Source: Tetmemena sp. SeJ-2015
Taxonomy: Eukaryota > Ciliophora > Spirotrichea > Sporadotrichida > Oxytrichidae
Length of the DNA stretch: 44,957 nt
NCBI GenBank assembly: GCA_027382625.1
Contig: JAJKFJ010021211.1
Span: 1-44,957, forward strand
Direction: 5' to 3'
The translations under genes were made by a program, and so were the position numbers. Shown piece by piece: positions 1-14,400 of this stretch. How positions within the stretch are numbered: position 1 is the first letter of the stretch; every line of letters starts with the position of its first letter. Under the pieces are notes generated by a model. The model was not told the origin of the DNA, ran no database searches, and was given only the letters and a program-made list of their open reading frames with translations.

Positions 1-120
1 TCCGCCAAGGTCAAATCAGGAGTAGAGCAAGCAGATTCTGTCGATCTGAGTCCAATTATTCTGGCACGGGTCTATATTTATCCTGCATATAGGAGAAGAC
101 TTTCACTGTCTGAGCTTTGA
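1..120 (+). other. GC-richer coding-like end of window, 3' end of a plus-strand frame
   Basis: Plus frame SAKVKSGVEQADSVDLSPII, LARVYIYPAYRRRLSLSEL ends in TGA at 118-120. Much higher G+C than the DNA that follows. Gene 2 has nothing similar left of its 26.0 kb segment. Partial; identity unknown. Confidence 0.35.
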
Positions 121-164
121 TTTATTTTTGCAATTTTGACTTCACCCCTGATTCTTACAATATT

Positions 165-2475
165 TTAAAAATCATAAGAGATTAAATTTGTTAGATAGTA
201 TCCATTAGTGAATTTGGAATCATAGATTTTGACTATGCTTGACATTGAGGTAATGTAACTTCTATCATCGTTGCTTATATGAATAAACCTCAATCCATTT
301 TCAATTACTATAAAGAATGAAATTATTAACAGATTAATTAAAAATACTCAAAGGTTTTTTAATGAACTTTTTAGATATTTATTTTAATGGAATATACTAT
401 TTTACCTTAAAAATGTATCAAAATTTAAATTGCTACCCATTTTTAACAAAGAATATCCTTAAGCTTTATATATATTTAAAGTTTAAATAATAAACAGAGA
501 AATCTTCTGCTATAAAAAAATCATAGTATGAATGCTTCACCTTCAATTGTATTTCTAAATACTCAATTTATATATCCTTACTTTTCATATTATCGGGATA
601 AATTTTGTTTCAGCTTTGATAAAAAAATTTCTATTATTAACTCTAAATCTGAACATTTATATTAAGTTCTTTATTATAATTATTTTAAATATTTTTAAAT
701 ATATTAGTTAAGGTTTATCAGAGAAAGAGACATTCTTCATGATGAGAGTAGACTCATATAGGTTGAAAATATTCCTCTCTGTATTAAATGTCACGTTCTC
801 TATATATAGACTAGACTTTGATTTAAAATATTTATTTGCTACATATTTTAAACCATAAATGGTTTACCAAAATATATAATACTATCCCTTTTTAATTACT
901 AATAATTCAGTTGCAAATTAAGCATCACTAATCAGATTCTAATATAAATTTGATTAGTAGAGAAATATATAATATTTATTATTTAATTTTAGAGTTTAAT
1001 TATCATGGCTCGTTTTTCTAAATAAATAAAAATCATATTTTAGTAATTAAAGATCCTTTATCTGATCGCTGATGGTTATTAAACAATCATAAATAACTTT
1101 TTATAACAACCTTTTTATTTAAAGTTATAAAATTTCTACATTTTGGATATTAGAGAAAGTTAGCAATTATAAAATGAGATAATTTTATAGTCTATACTTA
1201 ATTGATAATCTGTGACTAGCATTTTTATTTATCTTATTATTTAATTAAATTTTTTCCCATTTTTATGGTATTATATATTCAGCTTTGATGTTTAAAATTT
1301 TAGTTTCTGTTGTAAATTCTGCACCTTGCATACGGAGCCAATCATAGTTGTTATCCGTGTTTAATTTTAGGAAGAATATGTTTTAAAACCACAAATTATT
1401 TAAAATTAAACCTTCTAATTATTCTGTTGCACACCAATTATATCAAAATTAAAATTTACCGATTGGTAGCATAGTCTTTCCCATGCTTACCAGTCATTCT
1501 AGGTAGCTAGAATAGAGTGAACCGTCAGGAGTATACATCTTGGTCAGTGAGGAATGCGACCGGGAGTCAGGCTTAAACCAAATATGTCAGGATTCGGTAA
1601 ATAAGTGTTAGAGCCAGTTTCTTACTGATAAGGATTAGTAGAACAGTATTGATATCATAAATTTGGTTTAAGCCTGACTCCCGGTCGCACTCCTCACTGA
1701 CCAAGATGTATACTCCTGACGACTCACCTTATTCTTGCCAACTTGAATAACGGGTAATCACGGGAAAGACTATATTATCAATTAGTAAATTTTATTTTTT
1801 GATTTAATTGGTGTGCAACAGAATAATTAGAAGGTTTAATTTTAAATAATTTGTGGTTTTAAAACATATTCTTCCTAAAATTAAACACGGTTTACAACTA
1901 TGATTGGCTCCGTATGCAAGGTGCAGAATTTACAACAGAAACTAAAATTTTAAACATCTAAGCTGAATATATAATAATTTCGATTCATAAATATTTTTTT
2001 AGAATAATTGCTAATTTATTGTAAAAATTAAAGTTTGTATTATTCTGCAAAAAATATTAATTACTTTGTAAGAGTATTTGAAAACTTCTTGCCTTCCTCT
2101 ATATTCGGTAAAACTGCTCCTAAGAGTATGACATAAATTAAAATAATAACTTTTCTTATTCAAATTTCTAAAACAAATATTTATATTTTTCTTTTAATTT
2201 TGTTAAAAAAAAGAATAACCAAGTATATCTTTTTGGCATTTGACATTGTAGAGGAGTTAAAAATTTCATTAAAAAAAAATAATTAAATAGAAATTTTAAT
2301 TAATTAGTATCTTAACAATCCAGACATACTAAGCTTCTACATAATTTAAATAGTAAAAGTCCAAAGTCAAAAATAATATGTTCATGACAGCATCCCCATT
2401 TACAGTAGTGTTTATGATTTAAGAAGTTACGAGAGGGGACTCAGATATTGAAACCAATGCGTTTTTCAAAGCGTA
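165..2475 (-). CDS. Gene 3 left-most segments
   Basis: 2375-2475 ALVSISESPLVTSQIINTTV; 715-820 SSLYIENVTFNTERNIFNLY, ESTLIMKNVSF; 165-300 FIHISNDDRSYITSMSSIVK, IYDSKFTNGYYL. They match gene 2 at 26.98, 26.46 and 26.05 kb. Between the first two lies the large palindrome 1270-1975. Confidence 0.68.
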
Positions 2476-5400
2476 TACTATATTAATTCTGCTGTTCCTT
2501 ATATTTACAGAATATAATTTAAACATATTTTTTTATATGTATCTGGGTAATAAATGTTTAAAACTTAGATTAATTATTTTCTTTTTTTGAAAAGATAGAT
2601 AATGTTTTTAAAAAGTTTCTTAATGAATATATTTATGCTTTTAAAAATTAAATTATTTGAAAATAAGCAGCTTAATATGGATCTTTTTAAACTTTAAGTT
2701 CTGACTGATTTAGTATGTAAATTTAGTCATAAGGAATAAAAATAGTGCAAGTTATAAAGGAAGGTGTAAAAATTTATTAAATCAAATATGACCTTTTTAT
2801 TAAATGAATTTAGCCAAATTCTAGAGAATCATTAAAAACAATTTGTGTCTCAAAATAGAGAGATGACGAGTGAAATTTTAATATAATTAATGCCAGCACC
2901 TTATTAATTTAAAGCCGATGCAGCAGCATCTCTTTTCGAAAATTTAAAAAAGAACAATGCTTTATAAAAATGATCATATATTTTTTTTAAGCAGGCCCTA
3001 TCAATCTTGATAAACAGAAGATATCAAGGCTCATATTTTGAGGACTAGGTCATAGTTTTATCATCAAATTTGCTGCAGTTATACTGTAGGTAGTCAATAA
3101 ATAAAACTTGCTTGTGATGGGAAATTAAAATTAAATAAATTAGAAAAAATAGCAATAAGCTATAAGAATAAAGACTTATTATTCACAGATATAGATTATG
3201 TTAATATCAAAATACTGATTAGCTTCATCCAAGCCTTTTTATTAAAAAAAAATTCTTCTTTTTCAATAAACTAATTTTTAAATGTTTTAACAAGAATTCT
3301 TAATATTTTTTTAAAAAATATTTGTAAATAGAGAGAGGTCAGATTTAATTAAGTTATATCATAAAAATTTAATAAAATTAAGGTGATTTATTCTTGAAAA
3401 TAAAAATAAACAGACATAAGGTAACTTACATTAAAAAAATTATTTTAAAAAGTAGAGAGGTTAGATTTTATAAAAAAAATCTAATTTAATTATGAATATT
3501 ATATATTAAAATAAGGGGCTAATTTCATAATATGAGTATAATTTGATTAATTGATCATGAGCAAAATATATTTGAGATAAATGAGAAGTATATCTTGATT
3601 TATAACCATATTATCAGAGGGTTAACTTTTTTATGAGTGAAATTTTTGGATAATTATTCGATTCCAACTAGTAAACTTTTTTTTAAAAAAATTTTCAGTC
3701 AAAAAATTATAAAAGCAAAATAACAAGAACAGCAGTAATAGTGAAAATAATAAGCAGGATAATTTGAAAGATGATTATGAAAAAACAAGTTAAGGGAAGA
3801 ATAGTTGAAAAGTAGAAGAAAATTAAAAAATAAATAAGCTAAGCTTCAAATTATTCACAATCAAATTTGATGGAGATGGTTTCAAAAATTCGCAAACATA
3901 AATCAAGGTAATTATGAACGCAGAAATTTTTTTAATTAAATCCCTGAACCTTTAACTTATACATAAAATTTTTAATTCTCGTAATTCATTACCATTCTAG
4001 CTATAATGAAATATCCGTTGTTTTGGACAGTGCCTATCCCATTTATCATTCCAGTGGTATTGAAGATAGTGCAGTTATCTATCTATAATTTATTAAATAA
4101 CATTTTAATGGAAATTTCAAAATTTTTAATTAATTTTATAAAATAGAATTCTATATTTATTATCTTATTATTTTTTATCTTTCTTGATAAGACCATTCAA
4201 ATTTTTCTAAAATACTTATATGATGATAAGTTCATTGAGGACTATGATTACTTTTAATGGTTATTAGTTTTACTTATAATTAATATAAAATTGAATTAAA
4301 AAGTTTATATGATATAAAAAAAATCAACTTAAATAATATTACATTCCCATCATTTCCTTAGAATGAAATGTATGTTTAAATAAAAAATATAAAAATCTCC
4401 ACTAGAGAAAAGAAGTGAGTAAAAAATATGCCACCAGCGTAAGATTGTGCTGTTTCAATTACAGTATTTTTAATTAAGGCATAAGCATATTGATTATATT
4501 ATTTAATTATGAATTAATTGATAGTCTGCTAGAATTATACTTCCTCTCTTTTGGTTATAAGTTCCATTAGCGTAGCTATTCAGGAAATATAGTTTTGAGT
4601 TTTCTTTGATTGTAAAAAGAGAGTTTTAGTAAGTTATGTAAAAGTTTGCAAATAGCGAAGTAACATTCATTTAAATAAAAAAATAAAGAAATTATGGAGA
4701 GCTTTACTAGAATAGTAAGATTTTAATTACTTGAAGAAATCTTTTTTGTTCTTTGTTTAAATTTTTGCAGAGTGGGATTATTTCTGTTCAAAATGTATTT
4801 AGGAAATGTTTTTACGAAAAATGATAAATTGACAAATTTGACTCTTGATTTTTGCCTTCAATATCAATAATGATTAGTAATAAAAATTAGAGGTCAAATT
4901 TTCGAATAGTGAGTACAAACTGAAATTATCATACAAATTTAAATATGGCTTTAAAAATATTTTGCGCAATATCTAATAAATATTGAGAAAGTTTTCCTCC
5001 CGAAATTACTAAAGCAATATCTTTTCTCACAACATTTTTAGGCTCAAGAACGAAGCCACCTGCTGATGTAATATAAAAATTTGCATTCTTGAACAAAATT
5101 GGATACTTCATATTGCACCTAAAGTAGTAAATATTAAAATTTTAATGTTAAAGAAAACTATTCAGTATTCAAATAATTTGTTTAATATACAATTTCTTTC
5201 TTAATACTTATAAAACAGATTAAAATCTTTTAAAACAAGATCTCTACATTAACTCTATCACAAAAATGTTGAGAGTGCCGCTTTATACTCTCACATTCAA
5301 AATTTAGTTTTAATTTAGTGAACTTTAGTGACCGAATAAAAACTTAAATATTTAACAAAGAAGAGAATTAAATAAATCATAGGTTAAAATAGTTACAAGA

Positions 5401-8400
5401 AATTTCAAATAAAAAGTTCAAAAATATTTAAAATGAAGTAAGCAATGGCATTACAACTTATGTTTTAAGAAAAATATTTTTTTCTTTTAAGTTTAGTTTA
5501 AATTATCATCTGAGAATATAAATTATACATGGGTGATTATCCTTCTTAAAATGCATCCAAACTATACCTCGCTGTACTACTCAGATATTTTTAAATTGAT
5601 AATAATTTTAAAGGATTTAGGCGGAATTAAGGAGTAACCGAGTAATGTATTAACATTTATAAATTTTAACCCAGATTTATCACCGCCAACGTGTTCTTGC
5701 TAATTCCATTTTTTCATTGAGCCAATAGAAAGAACCTCTGTTAAATGTGTAAAAATTTAAATATAATGAAACTTCGGAAGACAATGTTTTTAATAAAATC
5801 CGATATGTTTAATTTTGTGCTATTTAAAAAAACCAACTTTTAACACTCTATAGTTAAAATTTAAAAGAAAATAGGAATAAACTTAATATAATAAATGAAG
5901 AGTTGTAAAATGTTGGCCACTACTAAATTGTGAGATAGAAAGCTGAATATGGGTATGTTTTGTAGCATATTTAATTTTACTAGGAGTGTTTTATACTATC
6001 TTTAAGATAAGCACTCTCAGCTATGAGATAATGATGACTTTGTCTCTCAACCAAGAAATTAACCTAGTTAACAAATTTATGACCAAGTTAACTCTACACA
6101 GACCTTGAGCGAAGAAGTTGCAAGGATGAAAGTAGCTTAGAATTTAATGCTTAATCGAATGGTAATAATTTCAATTAAAAACTCACACTTTAGCTGTCGC
6201 AGATTACGATATTAGAATATTTATTATTAATTTAATTCTCTTTTTATATTAAATTCTCAGCTATAATATAACTCCTTATAGCTATGAAAAGATTTGGAGT
6301 CGCACTGTAATTAAGAAAGTTCTAAATTTTTCCCATACTTATAATTAGATTATTATATTGTCAAACATTGAATTTATATATCGAATGTCTTTTAATGATT
6401 TATATTACATGCAGCTTTCCGAATTAATAAATATAACTGCTGTCCTGATCTCTCAAGTTCTAAGCTTTATAATTATCAACCTGGCTCAATCACATTTGAA
6501 CAGAAAATTCTGCACTCGTCAAAATAGTGGCAGTTTGCTTAATCAATGCTACTCCTGCAATATTATAAAGCTTTTTAATAGACTTCCAACACTATGATAA
6601 TTCTATTATAACCTCAATTCTTAAAACTATAAACTGCTTATAAGATCAAAAATATTTTAGATAAATTGAAATTAAACTTTTGTGATATTAATCGAAAATG
6701 ATTTAAGCGTTTCCTTCATATTCAAAGTCATCAAAGAAAGCAACATACATTTCATGCCTAAATGCTAAGCTATCGATTACGCTAATGTTATAAAACTTCA
6801 ACTCATATAGATAAGGATATTTAAAATCTTCATAATAAAATTAGATAAGTATTTTTATATATAGAGAGTTGTTGAGAGTTTGTGGTTTAGAGTAATTGAA
6901 GCCATTGAAGTAAATGAAATTGGAATTAGAATCTGTGTAAACCACATTCTAGATGAGTGAGCTAGTATTGTTCAAGTCTAAGTTTAGTTTGTTAATTCTG
7001 AGTAGGAAAGCTTGTTTCTGGTCTCTTTTTCTAACCATATAAACTTATTAGAATCTCAAATTTTTATAAAATTGTTAAAGTTGAGAATGTTAGCCTGTTG
7101 AACGTATATCCCAGTTTAAATAAATTTAAGATCCACTTATATATGTTTAGAGAGAATTAATTTAACAAATATTATTTGATTAGCCCCGATTCTTTACTAC
7201 TGGCTTAAAAGCCTGCTTTTATTATAAGAAGACACTGTCTTTAGTATTTTTACTGAACTTTAGAGAGGAAGCTTCAAATCCATCTACAATTGTCATATTG
7301 GTCAAAAACTTTCCCTCTAATAGCGGGAATTGATAAATATTTAAATTAGTTCTTCCTAAAAATGGTTCTAAAACTCGGCCGACAAGAAGCGCTTATAGAG
7401 ACAACTTTTAGAGCAGATAAAAAAAGGTTCGTCATCATTCTTGCAGGCTTTACAGAAGCAAACTGAAAAGTTTTTTAAAAATCGGGGCTGAACGGATAAT
7501 AGTATTATTTTTACTTATTATCTTAAAAATAATTCTGCCTTGAAATTTAATAAGCTTATATTATCTGTTAAGCTTCGATTTTTCAAAAACTTTTCAGTTT
7601 GCTTCTGTAAAGCCAGGAGGAAAGAGAGGACGAAGTTCTTTTCATCTGTATTAAAATTTGGTGATGTTAGCGATGCATGTCGGTCGAGTATTGCTAGAAA
7701 AATAAAAAAATGATTGACTCATTTATTTATTCCCACAAATATAGGGAACTTTTTTTTACCAACAATCTAATTATAGATGGTTTGAAGCTACTTTTCTAAA
7801 GTCCAGCAAAAAAGACTAAAAACAGTGCCTTCTTACAGTAGAAGCAGGTGACTGTTGAACTGTCTCCAAATTGAATAATTAATAAACCATTAGATTCAGT
7901 ATCAAATTATAAGCACTATTAAATCCTTGCAACTTTTGTGTGGGAGCTCACTGTAAAAGATATAACTGGCACAAGATTTGAATATCGATGATTAAGAAGC
8001 AGAAGATGGTATGTGCGAACAACTTATCTCACTACTGAGAGGTGCTGTGAAGTTTATTAAAGAACAAGCTCATATTACAAGCTCATATTAATTTTTGATA
8101 AGGGTAAATTTGTGATTTCAACTAGCACGAATTCGCAACTCCCATTTATTATTTTAACCAATTATCGATTTTAATTTATTTCTCATCTATAATGCTATTT
8201 TTTATTTTTAAAACAATTGTCCTCACTATACTTTTTAGACAAGTTTGATTATTTACTTAATAGGATTAAAATATAACTACTAATACAATAGTAATTTATC
8301 TCAATCGATATTACATATCTTTCATATATATCATGAATTACTATTTATGAATTTATCAAAATAAAATTAATTACCAGAATTTCATTCATTTGAGCTTTTA

Positions 8401-11400
8401 GACAATTTTAGCCTGGATTTAAAATCTAAGGAGAGATTTCTTATAAACCAGGAGGAGGCAAAATACCATATCCAAAATTCTAATTTATTTTAAAGAGTAA
8501 TTTAAATAATAATTTATAGTTCCATAGTCAAAGAGCGCTATAAAATATTAGAACTCATGTAATGAATGTACTTACTGATGTTTTAGAAGACAAGATTTTC
8601 TATAGATATTTGAAAAATAGAGACCTCAAATTTGATGATAGAGTTCTTGTAAACCAGACAGTCTTAAACTGTGATATTCTTCAGCACTACACTTGATGTT
8701 GGAAGCAAGTCACTTACAGATAGCACGGATTAGTAAACCTACCCAAATGTAACTATTCCAATTCAAATATTAATTCTAAATTTTGTTTTTAATTTCTCGA
8801 TTATTTGCAAAGACGTACAAATTTTTAGCAAAGGTTTTTATTTTAGTTATTTAAATAAGGATCAAAATTAGGTTTAATTTTTCAAAGATATTATCCGTTC
8901 AGCAGCAATTTTATACTACTAGCTAAAAGCAAATTTTTACTGTAAGAAGACATTGTTTTTAGTCTTTTTACTGACTTTTAGAGATGTAACTTCAAAATAA
9001 TCTATAATAGGCATGTTGGTCAAGAGCGATCCCAATATTTGTGGGAATTAATATTATAAGTAAAATTACCTTTTTCTTGAAATTTTTCTAGCAATACTCG
9101 GCCCACAAGAAGTGATTACTGTACCAATTTTTAATACAGATGACAAGAGCTTCGTCCTAGTTCTTCCGATCTTTACTGATGCAAAATGGAATTTTTTGGA
9201 AAATTGGAGCTTAACGGATAATAATAGTATTTGAATAATTATATTTACTCACTGAAATAATCAAAAAGAAGCTTTTTTAATTTGTAAAAGTTGGATAAGA
9301 AAGATTAAGCTCATATTTATAGCCAACTTAACAGATGAGACTTTACGAAATTCAATACTTAATGTCATACATTTTTTAAGTTAATAATGTTTCAATTTAA
9401 TATTAAATTCTTATAAAGTAATTTTAATTAGCGGGCATGATTTCTTTATTATCTTATTTTTAAAAGATGGGTAGTTCACATCAGATTAATAAGACTATAA
9501 AAGCGAATTTCTATGATGATTGCAGAAACCTGTAAATCAAAGAGACTTTGATAAATTCATAATAATTTTAGTTGCATTATTTTTCCTCTATTTTAGAAAC
9601 TTAAATAGATAAATATGAGACTGGTAAGTTAATATTAAATAGGTTTTATTAATATAAGAAATAAACACGAATTTTAACTTACAAGAAATGTTTCGAGCAA
9701 CGTAATTACTAATATTACAAAAAATAATACAAATATAATTTGACAGCTTTATAAAACGAGTTATATTTGCTATTAACTCAAGTAAATAAAGCACATTTAT
9801 ACTTATTTTCTAGAAATATATTCAAAATTTACATGTATTTTAATTAAAACATTATAAATAAAAGGACTGTATTTTTGTTAATTTATTGATTTGAAGATAA
9901 AATAATATAAAATATGAAAAAGTATTTAATTTCCTATTTTAGAAAAGTACCTTAAAAAATAAACTTTAATTTAAGCTTGCTTCTTAAACTGTATTAGTTG
10001 ATATTTTTATTTAAATAATAGTCAAGGATTAAGGACTATAAAATTTGAAAGGGTTCTAAATCTATTGCTATATATTGGTGTAGGTCAAATTAAAATATAT
10101 ATTAAATTATTGAGGGGAATTTTTGAATTTTAAAATAGTTTTTTAAAAAGTTAAAGAATTTTAAAAAAATAAATTTAAAAATTTTAAAAGATAATATTTT
10201 AATCTGTTCTTATTGTGAGAACTGGATTCTCAGAAAGAATATTCACAAATGTGTTGTTCGTTAACGAGATATAGCAATTCAAAGGCTTAGAATTTTGTGA
10301 AATAAATCAAAACCTTAATCATTTAAATTAAAAAATTTAAATTTAAATTTTTATGACAATAATTATACAAATATATAATGAAATTTCAAAATTTTATAAA
10401 CTTTGTATCTAACAATTTAGGAATCTAAATTTTGAGTAATTTTTCAAGATATTTTATTTTTTGCATTAATATATTAAATATTCTATTACTTTACAGAAAG
10501 GAAATTAAGAAGATTATTGGTTAATATAAATTCCATTTTTCATAAGAAAATGAGAATAAATTTAGTATTATTAATTTCATTATAGATGAAAATTTAATAA
10601 AAAAGAGAATTAAATTAGATATTAAATTAAATGGAATAAAATCTCATCTGATGAACTATCTTACATTTGAATAATTATAAACCATTCGTTTCAGCATGAA
10701 ATTCTAAGAGCTTTTTATCTTTGTAAATTTTGTAGGATCACTTATTTAAAAGTTATAACTGACACAAGTTTGAATGACAGTGAAAAGAAGATTATAATGA
10801 ATGTGCGCAACATTTATCAGAATTGAGAGGAGCTGATGCGAAGATTAAAGGAGAAACTCATATTAATTTTAGATTGCCTAGTGAAATAGCAGCTGCAGAT
10901 CAGAGAATGAATCTATAATTTCAACTCCACTAAATTGCAACTCCGCATTTATTATTTTAATCAATCACCGATTTAATTTAATTCTCAACTATATTATTAC
11001 TTAATAGTGGGAATCAAATGCGAAATTACTCGAAAATAGCAATAAATTCTATCTCAGATCCGTTATGACTCTAAATTGATGGTCACCCTTATCAGTATTA
11101 AAAGCCTCAACATCAACTCCTTTGCTAAAATATATAGGTTCCATTTATATAAAAATCCTTAAAATTAAAAAATGATAAGCTGTGCATTTAGAACTAAATC
11201 TTGAAATATTTTGCTTAATTTAGATTATTATCTGATATAATCTTAACATGACTTTTTTAGTAGTTATGTTAGACTTATTTCAAATTTCCTATAAAATAAT
11301 TGGAATCTTTAAAGTAACTTAAGACTTACGTTGTAATCTTTCTTTTAATTCTTCAGTAATATCTAAAATTTTATACCTTGAAATATAGAGGTCTTCTTTC

Positions 11401-14400
11401 CTACAAAATATATAGGATAATTACTTAAATCTTGTGAATATCTTGTAATTAATCTAATCCTTCTTTATTTATAAAATTACCTTCAAATAAATTCCTAATC
11501 ATGTTTTTTTAGAAAAAAATTTAAAATATTTTTCCTTTTTAAATAAGTTAATTTTCAAAAAAACTTTTTTAAAATACACAAAAAAGCCTAGTTTTTTAAA
11601 AAAATTTGGGGTGTCCCTTTGGGGAGTATTCTTTTAAAAAATTAAAAAAAAAAAAAATTAAAATTTAAATTTCCCAAAAATAAACTTGTTGATAAATACC
11701 ATTTTAAAATATTTTTTTAACCACCTTTTAAAAATTTTTTAAAAAGACTAAAAACAAGGTTTTACTGAAAAACTTTTAACTCTTAAAATCGGGGCTGAAC
11801 AAATAATATTTAGTTTTAAATGTCTCAATGCTATTCTGAAAAATATAAAGTATTTTATTTATATATTAGGAGAGCTAGAGTCATAACTCTAAAGTAAAAC
11901 TCCATAGCTCCAAGACGACACAAACTTCTAATTAATTTAAGTTAGTGAGAATTTAAATAAATAACTTTTTATATAGATATTAATTAATTTGTAATTTCAG
12001 GATGACTACAAAAAATTATATTCTCTCATTAATTCTTTCAATTAAATAGAATGATATATGCTCAACTATTTTTTTATATTAGCTAAAATATATGTTTATT
12101 ACATAAATAAGCTGCGATAAACTACTAACCTATAAATTTTAGTTGTATAATCTAAAAAAATTTAAATCTTTGGATATTTATTTTAATAAAAATATCTTAT
12201 TATTCAGTTTTTTAATTCAATTACTGAGGAAATCAAAATTACTTCATCTCCTCCTATTATAGTTACTAAATTAGTAGTGTCATCTCCAAGTACTATGCTC
12301 GTAAATCTTTCACCAAAAATTTAATTTTATTTTCTATTTTGATAAGGGTTATCAAATTGGCACGAGTCCACTGTGATATTCAGATTATAAATTAAAGATG
12401 AGTTGACAAATATATAAAGGAGTGGTCAATGAGCACATTTCTGTTTCCTTCAATACTCAGGTTGTTTATTGATATGTTTCCAAACTAGTACAATTTCATT
12501 TCATCTTCCTCAAAAAGCATTTAATATCATATTCAAGCGAATGTGTTACTTTCATTCAATAAATAAATTATAAGTATAAAAGGTTGTAGGATGTATCGAT
12601 GAATATAACTATAGAAGAGAATAATTCAATAATAACCACCTACCTTCTTTTTAATTGTCAGTCTCAACATTCAATTTATTAAAAGAAGCATTCACCAAAA
12701 CTTAACCTTTAAAGTTATACAGAATATTTGTGAAATAAATTATAAAAAAATATTTTAAATTTTCACTAGTTTTTTTTATTTTCTTCTTTAATAAATTATT
12801 TAATCTATTTATTAATAATTGGCTTACTTTTGAAAAATTGACCATAGATAGAAAGGTTTGATAATCATAATTCTTCAATTAAAACATTAAATTATAAATA
12901 AATAATTTTTAATTTGATAAAACATAATAATAATTTATAAGTAAAAATTTAATCATAATAAATCGCATAATTGAAAGTTCATTATTCTATTCTATCTATA
13001 AAATTAACTTTAATTTTTAATAAATAAACATTATTTGAGTAAGAAATCTGAATTGTAGAGTTCTTCCACGCTTCAATAAAATATCTAAGGATATCATTAT
13101 CTATCTCACTCTCTGAATCTGTAAAAATTTTATGAATAATTATTATAAGCTCGTGAAATAAAAATTTATTAATTTATTATTAACTTTAGAGAGATATAAC
13201 TTACTTTAAAAATCCACGTTGGTAAATTTGACGATGGAATCAGAAATTAGGAACACTGAACGATCATACAATTATTGAATTAATTAATTCAGCAAGAATT
13301 ATCATTTCAACACAGCAAAGTATAAGTTCATCAAAGCATGAAATTTTTCGATTATTAAAATAAATTATCATATCTTCACTCTATGAGAGTGAATAAGTAT
13401 AATTAGGATATATCGTTCCTTTAAGTTATATGTAAATACTTAGTTTTTAAAATTAACCACGATTTTTTATATTCAGTAAAATGCCACTTATATTAGCTTT
13501 CCATTTCTAAACTTTACAATGTAATAAAAATTAAAAGTAAATATTAAAATGATTTAGTTGAATATCGTTGAATCTCTGTGATTTAGTGGAGAATGATTCA
13601 TTAACTAAGATGAATCTAGTGTTAGGTGATTGTTAGGAGTATTTATTTTTGTCAACCATAATTTTAGCTCGTAACCTACTCGTTTATTCTAAAAGTAGAG
13701 TATTTGTGCTGTCTATTAATTAAACTCCTCCCGAAGAATCATTAAAATTAACTATATTCAGTTTAAATAATAAAATTGATATTTGATTAAAAAGAAACCA
13801 GAAAATTTTTATTTTAAATGAGGATAAGTTATAACATAGAATATAAAATTTATATTTAAAAATAAAATATTCAATAAATAACTCAAGATAATTTAATTGT
13901 TAAAGTTCCACAATCAAAATAGTATTTTTTGAAAGATTATTTAAAATTAATTTAATATAAATAAGTTATTATAATACATTCAAAATATAGAAGAGAAGGA
14001 AAAGAGTGCCTCACTTTATTCACTTTTTTATTTTTTAATAAATATAAAGCTAAATTTTTGAATTTTATTATATTATCTTAAGAAATGAAATTTTTTATGC
14101 CAAAGATCCAAGTAAAGTTTTCAACTATTTTATATTCTATTTTTTCTTGAAAAACTTATATAGTGTTGATGACTAATTCTCACAAGAAAAAACCCGTACT
14201 CTGATGTTAATGATAAGACCTTCTTTCGCTTAAATATATTTAAGTAAATTCAGGGCTAATTATTTTAAGAAATTTAGAATTTATAATGATGATTCTTGCA
14301 AGAATTTTTTTTATTTTCTGGCTTATTATAATTTTTGTAGATTCTTTTATATTCCTTTTCTTTAGTCATGAGTATAAATAGCTTAAATCGATAATAATTT

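Larger units (their letters stand above)
9225..12235. other. Long gap in gene 3: IES-like DNA with element remnants
   Basis: No conserved gene segment recognised. Holds MITE family 2 (10581-10993), a MITE family 1 fragment (11740-11807) and a low-complexity tract of A/T runs with short G runs (11560-11740). The ORF at 9588-9794 on the minus strand is AT-rich and matches nothing in gene 2. Confidence 0.45.

Noticed and set aside
1270..1975. CRISPR or tRNA-like structure in the GC-rich palindrome core
   Set aside because: Only a single inverted pair, no spaced direct repeats, and no cloverleaf or tRNA box motifs recognised.
4495..4522. Paramecium-type TA-bounded IES
   Set aside because: 28 bp fits Paramecium length classes, but TA-to-TA excision breaks frame while the ATCAAT pointer restores it; other inserts use pointers without TA (AAT, AGAT, AAAA).
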